A stretch of 64,000 bases of DNA from Rallus limicola (lineage: Eukaryota; Chordata; Aves; Gruiformes; Rallidae). Below are positions 40,201-50,208 of the stretch, in pieces (positions within the stretch are counted from its first letter, which is position 1; each line of letters begins with the position of its first letter). The position numbers were made by a program, and so were the translations under genes. The DNA lies in the NCBI GenBank assembly GCA_022605955.1, contig JAKCOZ010000015.1, positions 8,995,287-9,059,286 on the forward strand. The letters run 5' to 3'. Under the pieces are notes generated by a model. That model made no database searches. It saw nothing but the letters and a program-made list of their open reading frames with translations, and was not told the DNA's origin.

Positions 40201-40512
40201 GTGCCCAAGCCCCTGTGTAGGAGGCAGTGAGGCTTAAAGCCCTCAGCTAGAGGCAGGAAAATAGAAGGCAGTCAGGGATAGGGCACCTTTGAGTTCTGCA
40301 CGGTTGGGGGTGGCCCTTTGATGCTGAGGATCCTCGTTCCCCATGCAGGGGACAGTAGCCATGCCTCCCCTGAGGAGCCTGTGAGGGCCTCTGACAGGGG
40401 TGGTGAGATTGGTTGAGGTGAGTCAGAGCTCCCACTTACCCTCTGGGTCTGCCCACATCCCAGGGAGGACGAGGGGGATAAAGAGGAAGAGGATAAGTTG
40501 AGGGGGCTGCAT
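37261..40512 (-). CDS. CD1: CD1 antigen-presenting molecule, CD1-B
   Basis: A complete six-exon CD1 gene. Exons (minus): signal 40440-40512, alpha1 38817-39077, alpha2 38036-38317, alpha3 37647-37931, transmembrane 37428-37530, tail 37261-37306, giving 349 aa with all phases closing. The signal starts MQPPQLILFLFIPLVLPG. Alpha1 has VFQLLQTSLF, WTIQFHWPW and a helix ending VHEIVQQAQWDC. Alpha2 opens YPLVVQMRGGC and has ISCKNY for the disulphide; it lacks the extra cysteine (QC) seen in CD1-A and -C. Alpha3 reads identical to that of CD1-A. N-glycosylation sites are NWT, NRT and LNTS. The membrane segment is rich in L/A and ends FWWWKRR. The cytoplasmic tail is KGDGAAQDTQEFVI, without a YxxZ sorting motif. 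Alpha1 and alpha2 are strongly diverged from A and C, so a different ligand range is likely. Confidence 0.93.
39125..39245 (+). mobile_element. Short CR1 fragment in CD1-B intron 1
   Basis: A diverged piece of CR1 3' sequence (AAGATATAAGGAAGACAGTT, GGTTGCCCAGAGAGGTGATA), antisense to CD1-B. Confidence 0.65.
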
Positions 40513-40599
40513 GGCGCACACAGCCAGGTCAAAGCAGCGGCAGCAGGAGTAACTGCAGGAGGAAGAAGCAGCCCTACAGTCAGACACTTCAGCCCAGAA

Positions 40600-40680
40600 G
40601 TCATAGCGGTGGCTCTCCGCCAATGGGACTCGTGCGGGTGTGTTGGGGAGGGCCCCAGAGGTCCCCAGCTGGGGGCTGAG
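40600..40680 (-). promoter_or_regulatory. CD1-B proximal promoter block
   Basis: A CCAAT box at 40620-40624 (ATTGG in gene sense) lies 108 bp upstream of the ATG, followed by GTGTTGGGGAGGGCCCC, corresponding to GGTTTTGGGGAGG in the CD1-A and -C flanks. No TATA box. Confidence 0.5.
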
Positions 40681-41099
40681 ACATGTGTGAGTGAGCAAAT
40701 ACAAAATAAGATCTAAAGGTCAAGTATAGTGACGGTTTGGGGCTGGGGAGGAGACAGGAGGAGGGGGCAGGGGAAGGGAAGATCAGGAAATGGCTCTGTA
40801 AGAAAATGTGTTCTTGAGGAACCTGCTCCTGCTGACTGCTCCTACCTGCCGGTGGTATCTGGCCCCCATGCCTGTATTTGTGGGATGCATCAGATCTGAT
40901 GGAGGGGACGGTGGCCCTGACTGGAGAAAGATGGCTACTGAGCTCTCAGCCCCACACTGAGAGAGGGCATCTTTGGCCACAATGCCTCCCCGATACCTCC
41001 AGCACAGGCTCCTCCTGCCCAACCCTGCAAATGGGGCTCCCCAGCAAAGAAGTGACTCGTGGTTCTTGCCTGGCCCATGGCAGCACAAACTGTGCTGGG
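40681..41099. other. Intergenic between CD1-B and the segmental duplication
   Basis: GC-moderate sequence without a supported gene or repeat. Confidence 0.4.
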
Positions 41100-42187
41100 C
41101 AGCTCCAACTCTCCTCTAACCTCCCCCAGAGAGGGCCTGGGGCTGGGCTGCAGCCTGGCACTCCTCTTTACGTCCCAACTTATGTGGTGGGGAACCCTGT
41201 CCCCTGCTACAAATGTCCCTGGGAACAGGAACAGGAATGGTGGGGTCCATCCCCCGGCTCTGTCCCCATTGTCCCCCAAGTGGCCAGTGCTGGAGGGACA
41301 AAAGGGCAGCCAGAGCTGGATCACCCCCACACTGTTCCCTACCCACTGCTCCTCCATGGCTGTCCCCTGGCACCTTGCTTCACCCTGCAGTTTCTCTTCC
41401 CCTTTCCTGGGGGTGTCCATGATGGGGGCAAAGGCGGAAACGAAACCAGAGAAAGGGGAACTTTAGGGTGGGACGGCCCGCTAACTAAACACAGCCTGGG
41501 GCCAAGGCCTCCCCCTGGTGACATGTGTCTGGGCAACACATGACCCTTCCAAGCACAACTGGGACCAGGGATCCCTGCTCCATCTCTTCATCTCAGATGA
41601 CCCCAGCTGTGGTGAGCACACAGAGAAGATCCATATGGGGCTGCTGCAGGCTGAGCTCCCCCACTCCATGACACCAGATCAGACACGCGGAGACTAGGAC
41701 ACCGTACCCCTTCCTTTCTGTGGAGCTGTCCCATAGAGGAGTAGGGGTGCTGCGGTGGCCTGGCAGGCCCAGAAATGGTACCAACTTCTCCAGCAGCTCA
41801 CCTTGGCATCACCCAGGGGATGTCTGGCCACGCCACCACATTGCCCACATCCCTCCTGGCAGGGCCACTAAGTGCTAGAGTCAGAGGAGAGTGTTTGGCT
41901 GGTGGGATGGCTTAGCTCAGCCATGGAGTGGCCAGGGAGGGAAGAGGCAGTGGCATGTTTGCCCACACCGTCCTATGAGGTTTGTCCTCAGGCCCCATTC
42001 CAAAGGGGGACCCTTTGGTCACCTCTTGCTGAGCAGCTGACAGGCCAGTAGCAGACCTCTGGCTTGTGCCAGTGTGTTGTCAGGTCACTGACACCTCTCC
42101 TCCCACTTGCCAGTCTCATCTCCCCTCCTTACTGTCACAGGTTAACAGTCATTTCCTTCTGTACGGTTGCAGCAGTATGGGAGGCTG
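41100..42187 (+). repeat. 1088-bp segmental duplication, copy 1
   Basis: This segment recurs at 47784-48871 in the same orientation at a constant offset of 6684, so there is no net insertion or deletion. By eye there are about 15-20 substitutions (about 98.5% identity). Open frames inside are not convincing genes. It contains the composite element at 41436-41445. The two copies flank CD1-C as direct repeats. Confidence 0.9.
41436..41445 (+). promoter_or_regulatory. ETS-IRF composite element (EICE)-like site
   Basis: GGAAACGAAA fits GGAANNGAAA, the PU.1/IRF4/IRF8 composite site, followed by AGAGAAAGGGGAACTTT. The second duplication copy keeps the match with a changed spacer (GGAAATGAAA, 48120-48129). 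Confidence 0.35.
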
Positions 42188-43618
42188 TGCTTGATGCACA
42201 GCCATTCCCTTCTGAAGGTTGGGTGTGTGTTAGGTAGGGTCTCTTGGGAGGTCAGGCACATGACCACCTCTTCGTATCAGGTTTGCCCACCGCCAGCACC
42301 TGCAGTTAAGATTTGGTGGGTGAGCTTCTTCCCCATGTCCCATGAGTCCTGCTGGGTGTTTCAGTCTGGGAGATGAATTGCCACGTGCGCCTGATGGTGC
42401 TGAGGCTGTAGGGTCCCAACATGAGGTGAGCCCTGCCTGCACAGGACAACTTTCATCTGTCTGTCATAGATCAGTGAAGGCTGGGTAGCACTAAGTATCA
42501 CTCTACGTGCAGTGAGATCCTTGAGCCCCACACTGCCAGCCGGCAACTCTGATTGTCAGGGAAATACAGCCCTGCCCACAGCACTGTGGTACTTGGGGTT
42601 TGGCCAGGGGACAACCAGCTCCCACCAAGTGTGGTGGATGTGGCCAGTTGGGTTTTCCTCTGACTCAGCTGGTAGTTGGCTCACACATGGCTTCTGGAGA
42701 TGTTTCCACTGAAACCTTGCCAGGAAGTTGTCCTGTGAAGCCAACCCTTTTGAAGCCACACATTGATGTTTGTGGTTGATAGGAAGCATCAACTAAATTC
42801 CCTCCTATGTCTGTCTCATCTCCACTGTCTCAAATGGGAGACTGGCTTCCTTTTTTCTTAACTGGGAGGCCTGGGGGCATTTTACCCCCACGTGCATAGT
42901 TGCTTATGTAAGACTGTTTGTATAGACACAAACACTTTTACTTTTTCCCCTCTTTTTATTTCTTTGCTGTTTCCTTTAATTAGCACCAGTAATTCAGTGG
43001 TGCTCCAGCTTCCATTCACAGCTGGTCATAACCATCCTGAGACAATCCAAACCCTGAGGAGAGGCATGTGTTCTTAGAGAAAACATGAATATTTTAATTG
43101 CATTTTATACATACCAGCAGGTCACAGATTACATCAGAGTCTCAGTGTTACTCAGCACTTTATAAAATGCATTGTGGGCAGGTGCTGTTAGGCTGTGGTG
43201 GCACAGTTCAGTCTCAGATCAAATATTTTTGGAATGTGATTAAAAAAGACAGCTTTAAGATAAAGTACCAGAAAGTGACAGTAGAAGGGCACAGTTTACC
43301 ACCAACCCATAGATTTGTTATTTTCCAGAAGAAATTGACACCGGGAATTGGTGTGCCCTGAAGTGCCTCAGTGGGTGCATGAAGCTCTGACACAAGGTAA
43401 GAGGTGATCATGCATAATGTGTGAGGAGGTCTCAGACTTGCACCCTTGTGTGTCTAGCAAACTGAAGCAGTTAGGAGCCCCCCCAGGTTTCTCCTCTGCA
43501 CCTCCAAGTTGAGTTGGTCTCACACTCAGCAGTGCCCAGAATTTTGTCAAAGCAGAAAAAGGTTTTTGACCCTGTGAAGGTGGTAGAAGGAAACAAAAGC
43601 TGCTGGCTCCCTTCTGGG
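42188..43618. other. Spacer 3' of CD1-C
   Basis: No gene recognised. It presumably contains the CD1-C 3' UTR; a candidate ATTAAA in gene sense is at 43093-43098 and an AATAAA candidate is near 42955. Confidence 0.4.
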
Positions 43619-45508
43619 CTAAGCTTCTTTGCTCAGGATGGAGTTCCTGGACTCTGATTCCTCCATTTGCTGGTGCTTTCTGAAATGAGAGCGGGACAGC
43701 TAATGGACACTCCATGGAAGAGATCTCATGGGGGTGCAGACAGCAGCTGTCAAGGCCAAAGCAGGAGCTTTGGGGCTAAGTGCAGCCATCTCTTAGGGCA
43801 TTTCCCCTCATCCTCTCCCACTGCTGCTCCATGGGGCAGACAGGGCCTCACCTGTGTTTCCATGCCCAAAGCGCTATGACAGCAGCCACAGCCACAGCTG
43901 CCAGTAGCCCAGCCCCAATCCCTGCGATCAGCACCACCTCTGAGTTCCCTGAAAAATATGAGCAGAGGCTCCCATGAGTTTTCCTGTCTTTGTTCCATCC
44001 CACAAGGCAGGGCTGCTTATAAGCCCCATGAGAGGCACCTACCCCATGGGATGAGGAGGCTGCGGGTGCCCAGGCTGCGATGACGCACACGGCAGGCGTA
44101 GCTGTGCCCGTCACGAGGGGCCACGGCCAGGATGCTGCGGAGCTGGTAGGTGAGGTCGGCGTTGGGCAGGATGGCGCTGGTGTTGAGTGCTGGGCCCGGC
44201 GGCACCTCCTGGCCATCCCGCAGCCAGGCCACACTGATGGGCCGTGGGTAGAAGCCGGTGACGCGGCAAACCAGCAGAAGCTGCTCTGGTCTGGATGTGC
44301 GGGCAAAGACTGTGGCCACAGGCATCTCTAGGGGGTGAGAAGGAAAGGGTGGGGGGAGCCCCGCTGGGGCACTGCTTGGCCCCAGTGTGTGGGGCTTTGG
44401 GGTGGCTGTGCTCTCACCTGTGCTCTCACCTTGTCTCTCCAGAGCTGCTTTCCCATAGTGCAGTAACACCTCCATGTCATCGACACAAGTATAATTGAAG
44501 AGGACTTCCACCAGCTCGCTGAAGGCGGTATAGTTCTGGAGAACAGCCTGGACATACCGTGACAGATTGGTGTCTTGGGAGAGGAGCCAGGTAGCATTGT
44601 CCACACTGAAGCTGAGGAAGTCCTGGCCATTGTAACCCACATAGGCGAAGGCTCGGGAGGTCCTATTGTGGTAGAGCTCACAGCCTGCTACGCATTGGGC
44701 CACAAAGGGGTCTGGAGGTGCAGAGAAGAGAGAGAGGTTGCATGAGGGGCTGGGACAGCCTTTCTGGGGATGTGGTCAGCAACTCTTATGTAGTACTAGC
44801 ACTACTGAGTCCTTCCCCATGCTCCATATGCTGTTTAGAGATCAGATGCAAAGATGACCGGGTACTCACAGGGCACATCCCTCTGCATTGCACCTTCATT
44901 GATCAGGTGGCTGAACTGCTGCAAATAGATCTTGAGCATGTTCTCAATGGTGTCCCAGTCACTGCGGGGCAGGGCTGGGCGCACCCAGGGCTGATAGAAG
45001 CGGATGGACCAAGTATGCTTATCAAGGGAACCAAGCTCGATGTCTTCCAGCAGGCCCAGCCCTTCTATGTCCACAAAGGAAGTATTTTGGAAGATGGAGG
45101 TTTGGAGCAGCCGGAGGGTGAAGGTCCCTACATGAGATGGAGGTCAACATGGGGAGAGAGCTGGGGAATGTGGAAGGGCTGAGGTATGGGTCCTCAAGTT
45201 TGCAGGGACCTGCAGGGTCCCGTAAGCCCCTGTATCCTGGGCAGCCCCAGTTCCCACCCTCTACACCTACATGAGGTGGCTGCATCCCTACCAGGAAGGA
45301 GATGTGGGACCAGGGGACAAGGAAGTGCGAGAACACAAGTGCCTAGGGCAGGTAGGGAGCAGGAAGCCCCTCGCCCGCTGGGTCTCATGGTAGCATAGCA
45401 GCATATGAGCCATGGCTCCTACTTACCTTCCTGGTCTGCCCATGTCCCAGAGAGGAGGAGGAGGTGGATAGGAAGGAGAAGAAGGAGGCAGCAGTGAGGG
45501 GGTTGCAT
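43619..45508 (-). CDS. CD1: CD1 antigen-presenting molecule, CD1-C
   Basis: The most compact CD1 gene: signal 45427-45508, alpha1 44870-45127, alpha2 44430-44711, alpha3 44043-44327, transmembrane 43852-43948, tail 43619-43679 (minus), giving 354 aa with all phases closing. The signal starts MQPPHCCLLLLLPIHLLLL. Alpha1 has TLRLLQTSIFQNTSF and WSIRFYQPW. Alpha2 opens YPFVAQCVAGCELY, with FNYTCVDD for the disulphide. N-glycosylation sites are numerous (QNTS, NRT, DNATW, QNYT, FNYT, LNTS). Alpha3 differs from A and B at one residue by eye (LAVAPRDG for LVVAPRDG). The transmembrane helix is Ala/Val-rich and ends LWAWKHR. The tail is the longest and ends ESESRNSILSKEA, with no tyrosine. A second in-frame donor 12 nt beyond the alpha2 donor could add four residues. 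Confidence 0.93.
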
Positions 45509-45634
45509 GGTACTAGCAGCAAGACCCAGTGCGTGTAGTAGTGGGTGCAGCAGTAGGACGAAGGGGCTGAGAGAGACGTGGCTGCACACTTCTCTTCAGT
45601 GTGGCTTTGCCCAGGCAGCTCTGCTGGTCCTAGT

Positions 45635-45760
45635 GGTCCTGGCAGCCAACGGGGCTGGCACTGAGGTTTTGGGGAGGGCCCTGAGGTTCCTGCTTGGCAT
45701 GGGCTGGTCTGGGGCACCCTGAGTATGGCTGTGAGTGCTGGGGGAATTTGGGTGGGAGAT
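45635..45760 (-). promoter_or_regulatory. CD1-C proximal promoter block
   Basis: The block aligned with the CD1-A promoter reads GCCAACGGGGCTGGCACTGA then GGTTTTGGGGAGGGCC. The CCAAT box is changed to CCAAC (45646-45650), 138 bp upstream of the ATG. A kappaB-like GGGGAATTTG is at 45741-45750, matching the CD1-A flank. Confidence 0.45.
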
Positions 45761-46017
45761 GCCATGGGCTGCATCCACTGTCCCTTGATGGGAATGTCCC
45801 TTGCTGCCATTTGTTCTGGGCATGACTTGGCCCTGTGTAGCACAGATGTTTCCATCTGCTCTGTGCTGCCTTCTTAAACCAGATGGGTTCACCCTGACAC
45901 TGCTGTCTTTCTCATAGGGAAGATAAATCCCATTCCCACAGCCTGGCATCATGCCTGGGCTCCCCATGCGCCCAGGCTGTGTGATGGCCCCATGCCTCTT
46001 TGTCACCTTTCAATGGT

Positions 46018-46140
46018 CCCTTAGCCAGACCATGCTGATGGGTCACAGGTAGAAGCTGGTGATGTGACAAACCACTGGATGTAGAGCTGGGCTGGGCATG
46101 CAGGGGAAGACAGTGACCATGGATGACTCCAAGTGGTAGG
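46018..46140 (-). pseudogene. CD1 alpha3 exon relic
   Basis: On the minus strand the sequence aligns with the first about 40 codons of the CD1 alpha3 exon. It encodes MVTVFPCMPSPALHPVVCHI, then TSFYL, a TGA in place of the arginine codon of GFYPRP, then PISMVWLRD. Alignment stops after WLRD. It lies behind a second copy of CD1-type flanking sequence, so this is the remnant of a further tandem CD1 gene in the same orientation. Confidence 0.8.
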
Positions 46141-46459
46141 AGTGAGGAGAACAGGTGATATCTTCTGATCCTTTGGCAGCATTGGCCTGATCCTGGGTAA
46201 GAGGTTCCCCAGGGAGGATGGGACAAGCCGTTCCTACCTGGTCTATCACTGCATGGCTGGGGATGGTTGCAGGCAGGGCTGGAGGAAGTGACTCTCTCAG
46301 GAGCTCCTCTCAGAGCAAGGGAAGTAAATGGGCTGGAGCAGCTGTAGTGTGATGGTCATAAAAGGGACAGATGGGCTGCAGGGCCTGAAGAGTCAGAGTC
46401 ATCAGAGCCTTGGAGAAACGGCACTTGGCCAGGCACTTGGCCAGGCAGGATCGCCAAGT

Positions 46460-47660
46460 TGTCATGGGGTATGGTGGTATGACCCTGGCTGAAGGCCAGA
46501 TGCCCATCAAAGCCTCTCCATCACTTCCCGTTTCAGCTGGACAAGGGAAAAAATACATATTGAAGGGCTTAGGAGTGGAGATAAGGACAGAGAGAGATCA
46601 TTCTGCAATTAGTGTCATGGGCAGAACAGACTCAACACAGAATAAAGGAAAGAAAACTCTCTAATTTATTACACTGCCCTGCACAGCCAGTGACACCAGT
46701 CAGGTAATAAGAAGCGCGACCAGATCTTAAAGCACCTCCCCCACCCCTCCCTTCTTAACAGACTGCACTTTAGCAGGGATTTCTCTCCCTTCTTCCCTCC
46801 CATTGTGGCACAGGGAGGGGCAGCGACTGGGGGAATGGGGGGTTCAGTCAGTTCCTCACAAGATGTTCTCCTTCTTATCTAGGGGGACATTCCTCACACC
46901 CTTGCTTCCACCCATGGGAGACAGTCCTTTAAAACCTTCTCCAACACGACTCTTTTCCCACAGGGTTTCAGCTCTTCCCCAGCTGCCCTGGCATGGGGGT
47001 GACAAATCACAACATGTCTCTCAGTCTCTCGAGCCCAGACTGCTCCAGCCTGGTCCCCAACGGAGTCACAAGCCCTGCCTCCCCCAGCCCCCACCCCCAC
47101 CCCAGCAAACCTGCTCTGGCATGGAGATCTCTCATCTCTGTGTCTCTGTCTGTGTCTCTCTCCATGGGCTGCAAGTGCTGGCAGGGGCTTGCTCCAACGC
47201 AGGTCACAGCATCCCCTGTGTGTCTCCCCCTGCTCCAGTGTGGGGCCTCTCCACAGGCCGCAGGTGGGGTCTCAGCCTCTTCCATGGGCTGCAGGGGGAC
47301 ACCCGCTCCACCATGGGTTTCTCCATAGGCTGCAGGGGCATCTTTCTCTCCGGCACCTCGGGCACCTCCTGCCTTCCCCTCCAACCCCACCTTCTTCACT
47401 AACCGTGGTGTCTGCAAAATTTCTTAAGTATTCTCACTCGCTTCTCTGGTGGCAAAGAGCAGCAGCTAACATGTTTCTTCTCCTAAATGTGATTCCCAGA
47501 GGTGTTACGATCATCACCAATTGGCTCGGCCCTGGTCAACTCCTGCCTTGAGCCAGCCGGTGTTTGCTCTGTGGGGCCTGCAGAGAACTTCTGGCTGCTT
47601 CTGCAGAAGCCACCTGTGCAGCCCCCGTTCTACACCAGAACCCAGCAACACAAAACTACA
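46460..47660 (-). mobile_element. ERVL-like LTR
   Basis: The minus-strand counterpart of the element at 36262-37070 and more complete: it starts TGTAGTTTTGTG in sense (plus 47660 leftwards) and ends near GTATGACCCTGGCTG at 46470. Internal CTGCAGGGGGACACCCGCTC-type repeats and GCTCGGCCCTGG are typical. It separates the CD1 block from the T-gene array. Confidence 0.65.
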
Positions 47661-47783
47661 CCACTGGGATAGGACCTCAGTGCATGCAAGCTAAGGCCTA
47701 TTGAGGGGCATGGTGAATAAATTTCCTTGGAGACATAGGAGCTGCCTCTGCTTCTCTGCTTCTCTGCAACCTGCAATGCCAGT

Positions 47784-48871
47784 CAGCTCCAACTCTCCTC
47801 TAACCTCCCCCAGAGAGGGCCTGGGGCTGGGCTGCAGCCTGGCACTCCTCTTTACATCCCAACTTATGTGGTGGGGAACCCTGTCCCCTGCTACAAATGT
47901 CCCTGGGAACAGGAACAGGAATGGTGGGGTCCATCCCCCGGCTCTGTCCCCATTGTCCCCCAAGTGGCCAGTGCTGGAGGGACAAAGGGGCAGCCAGAGC
48001 TGGGTCACCCCCACACTGTTCCCTACCCACTGCTCCTCCATGGCTGTCCCCTGGCACCTTGCTTCACCCTGCAGTTTCTCTTCCCCTTTCCTGGGGGTGT
48101 CCATGATGGGGGCAAAGGCGGAAATGAAACCAGAGAAAGGGGAACTTTAGGGTGGGACGGCCCGCTAACTAAACACAGCCTGGGGCCAAGGCCTCCCCCT
48201 GGTGACATGCGTCTGGGCAACACATGACCCTTCCAAGCACAACTGGGACCAGGGATCCCTGCTCCATCTCTTCATCTCAGATGACCCCAGCTGTGGTGAG
48301 CACACAGAGAAGATCCATATGGGGCTGCTGCAGGCTGAGCTCCCCCACTCCATGACACCAGATCAGACACGCGGAGACTAGGACACCATACCCCTTCCTT
48401 TCTGTGGAGCTGTCCCATAGAGAAGTAGGGGTGCTGCGGTGGCCTGGCAGGCCCAGAAATGGTACCAACTTCTCCAGCAGCTCACCTTGGCATCACCCAG
48501 GGGATGTCTGGCCATGCCACCACATTGCCCACATCCCTCCTGGCAGGGCCACTAAGTGCTAGGGTCAGAGGAGAGTGTTTGGTTGGTGGGATGGCTTAGC
48601 TCAGCCATGGAGTGGCCAGGGAGGGAAGAGGCAGTGGCATGTTTGCCCACACCGTCCTATGAGGTTTGTCCTTAGGCCCCATTCCAAAGGGGGACCCTTT
48701 GGTCACCTCTTGCTGAGCAGCTGACAGGCCAGTAGCAGACCTCTGGCTTGTGCCAGTGTGTTGTCAGGTCACTGACACCTCTCCTCCCCCTTGCCAGTCT
48801 CATCTCCCCTCCTTACTGTCACAGGTTAACAGTCATTTCCTTCTGTGCGGTGGCAGCAGCATGGGAGGCTG
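47784..48871 (+). repeat. 1088-bp segmental duplication, copy 2
   Basis: Second copy of 41100-42187 in direct orientation. Its right end joins directly to the T-gene tandem unit. Carries the EICE-like variant GGAAATGAAA at 48120-48129. Confidence 0.9.
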
Positions 48872-50033
48872 CTCCTGGCACTCGCTTCTGAAGCATTGGG
48901 AGGTGCTGTTTTGCTTTGAGGGCTTTAGTGGCTTTCCCCTGCAGTAAAAAAAACGCTGAGGGGCTGCTATGTTGGTGCATCTGCTCCTCGAGGGTGTTGC
49001 AGCTGGGGTTTATGACCAGGGTCAGAGCTTCCAGAGGGGCCTTGCCGTGCCAGTTAGCACCGCCAGCTTCACAGCGCTGCTGGCCTGTAAGAGGGACTGC
49101 TCTTTGGCTGCTGTGTTTCTGTGCTAGGAAACGCAACACATTTCTGCAAGCAGCCTCAGCTGGGAAAGCACATTTTGCTTTGCAGACAGCAGTCTGAGCT
49201 GGCCTTTGGTTCTGCGTTAATTGCACCCAGAACGGAAGGCCGTGAAAGCCAAAGCTGCTTGTTTCAGAGCACCGCTGTAGAAGAGCCCCCCGAGGCTGGA
49301 AAGGGCTGGCTCGGGCAGGCTGCAACCACTGTCCCTGCGGCAGGCTGGGACACCCTGTGCCTGCAAAGGCCTGCAGAGCCGAGCATCAGCAGAGCCAAGT
49401 AAAACTACAGAACAGCTACACTACAGAACGGCATTGCACCAACGGCATTCAAACGGATCTGATGAAATGCACAGTCTTCACTCAGCCTCATGAGCTGCTG
49501 GTGGCAGCACCCAAGGAGGCCAGTAACTCTCCCGAGAGCAAGGCCTCCTGGGGCACACCGTCCATTTATTTAGCCTGCTCCAACAAGTGGCACGCAGAAG
49601 CCAAGGGCATGCGCCAGGCCCCCTCTCCCACCCCAGGCCAGCCCTTTGTTTCTTTCATGAAGTGGCAAGGAAAGTGATTGTCAGGTCCCTGGCTCTCTGC
49701 TAACGTCTGCAGAAGCAGGCTGAGGCCGGACACCTCACGCCAAGGCAGCTGCAAGAAGGGAGAGCTCGTGCAGTCTCAAGAGGTTGGGTTGTTGCTTCTT
49801 GCAGGCCCAAAAGCCGTGGGCTGAGTTTCCCCATTGCTCTGGGGTGTGCCAGTTCCTCACTCCCCTGTGACAGTGCCCGGAAAACAGGGCAGAGCTGTGG
49901 GCTCAGCCTGTGTGGGTCTGTGTCCCAGCCCTTGCACGGAGCTGCCCAGCGGGACATGCTCCCCTCCCCACCAGGGCCCCAACTGTGCACAAGCTTCTCT
50001 CCCTGAGCACCCTGAGAGCCCTCTGCATGCAGC

Positions 50034-50074
50034 ATTGGCACAGCCAATGGGGTCACAGAGGGGCTGTGAGGTCA
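50034..50074 (+). promoter_or_regulatory. T1 promoter: inverted CCAAT pair and CRE-like site
   Basis: ATTGGCACAGCCAAT is a palindrome of two opposed CCAAT boxes, followed by TGAGGTCA at 50067-50074, one base from a CRE. The same arrangement is kept in T2 (about 57876-57917). No TATA box. The position, 135-175 bp before the signal-peptide ATG, fits a core promoter. Confidence 0.45.
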
Positions 50075-50147
50075 TAGAGCCCAGCCATGATGCAACAGCC
50101 TTAGAAGGCAGAATCTCAGCCCCTGGCTCTCACTTCAGTTGCAGTTT

Positions 50148-50183
<36 letters not shown>
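50148..50183 (+). repeat. (CAG)12 tract just upstream of T1 start
   Basis: Twelve perfect CAG units end 25 bases before the ATG. T2 has a longer but interrupted tract (CAG, CAC and GAG units, about 57985-58031). The length difference is a multiple of three, and an upstream in-frame ATG (50047) would read the tract as polyserine. Confidence 0.85.
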
Positions 50184-50185
<2 letters not shown>

Positions 50186-50208
50186 TTATTGGACACGTGT
50201 GTAGGAAC

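Noticed and set aside
40935..41420. Open frames inside the 1088-bp duplication (for example MDTPRKGEEKLQG on minus)
   Set aside because: Several overlapping frames on both strands, no splice structure or family match; conservation between copies only reflects recent duplication.
31785..44331. CD1 genes as classical MHC class I
   Set aside because: Alpha3 has ILPNAD, and alpha1/alpha2 have the YPF..GC(D/E)LY and RF/QF..PW patterns of CD1; classical peptide-binding hallmarks are absent.
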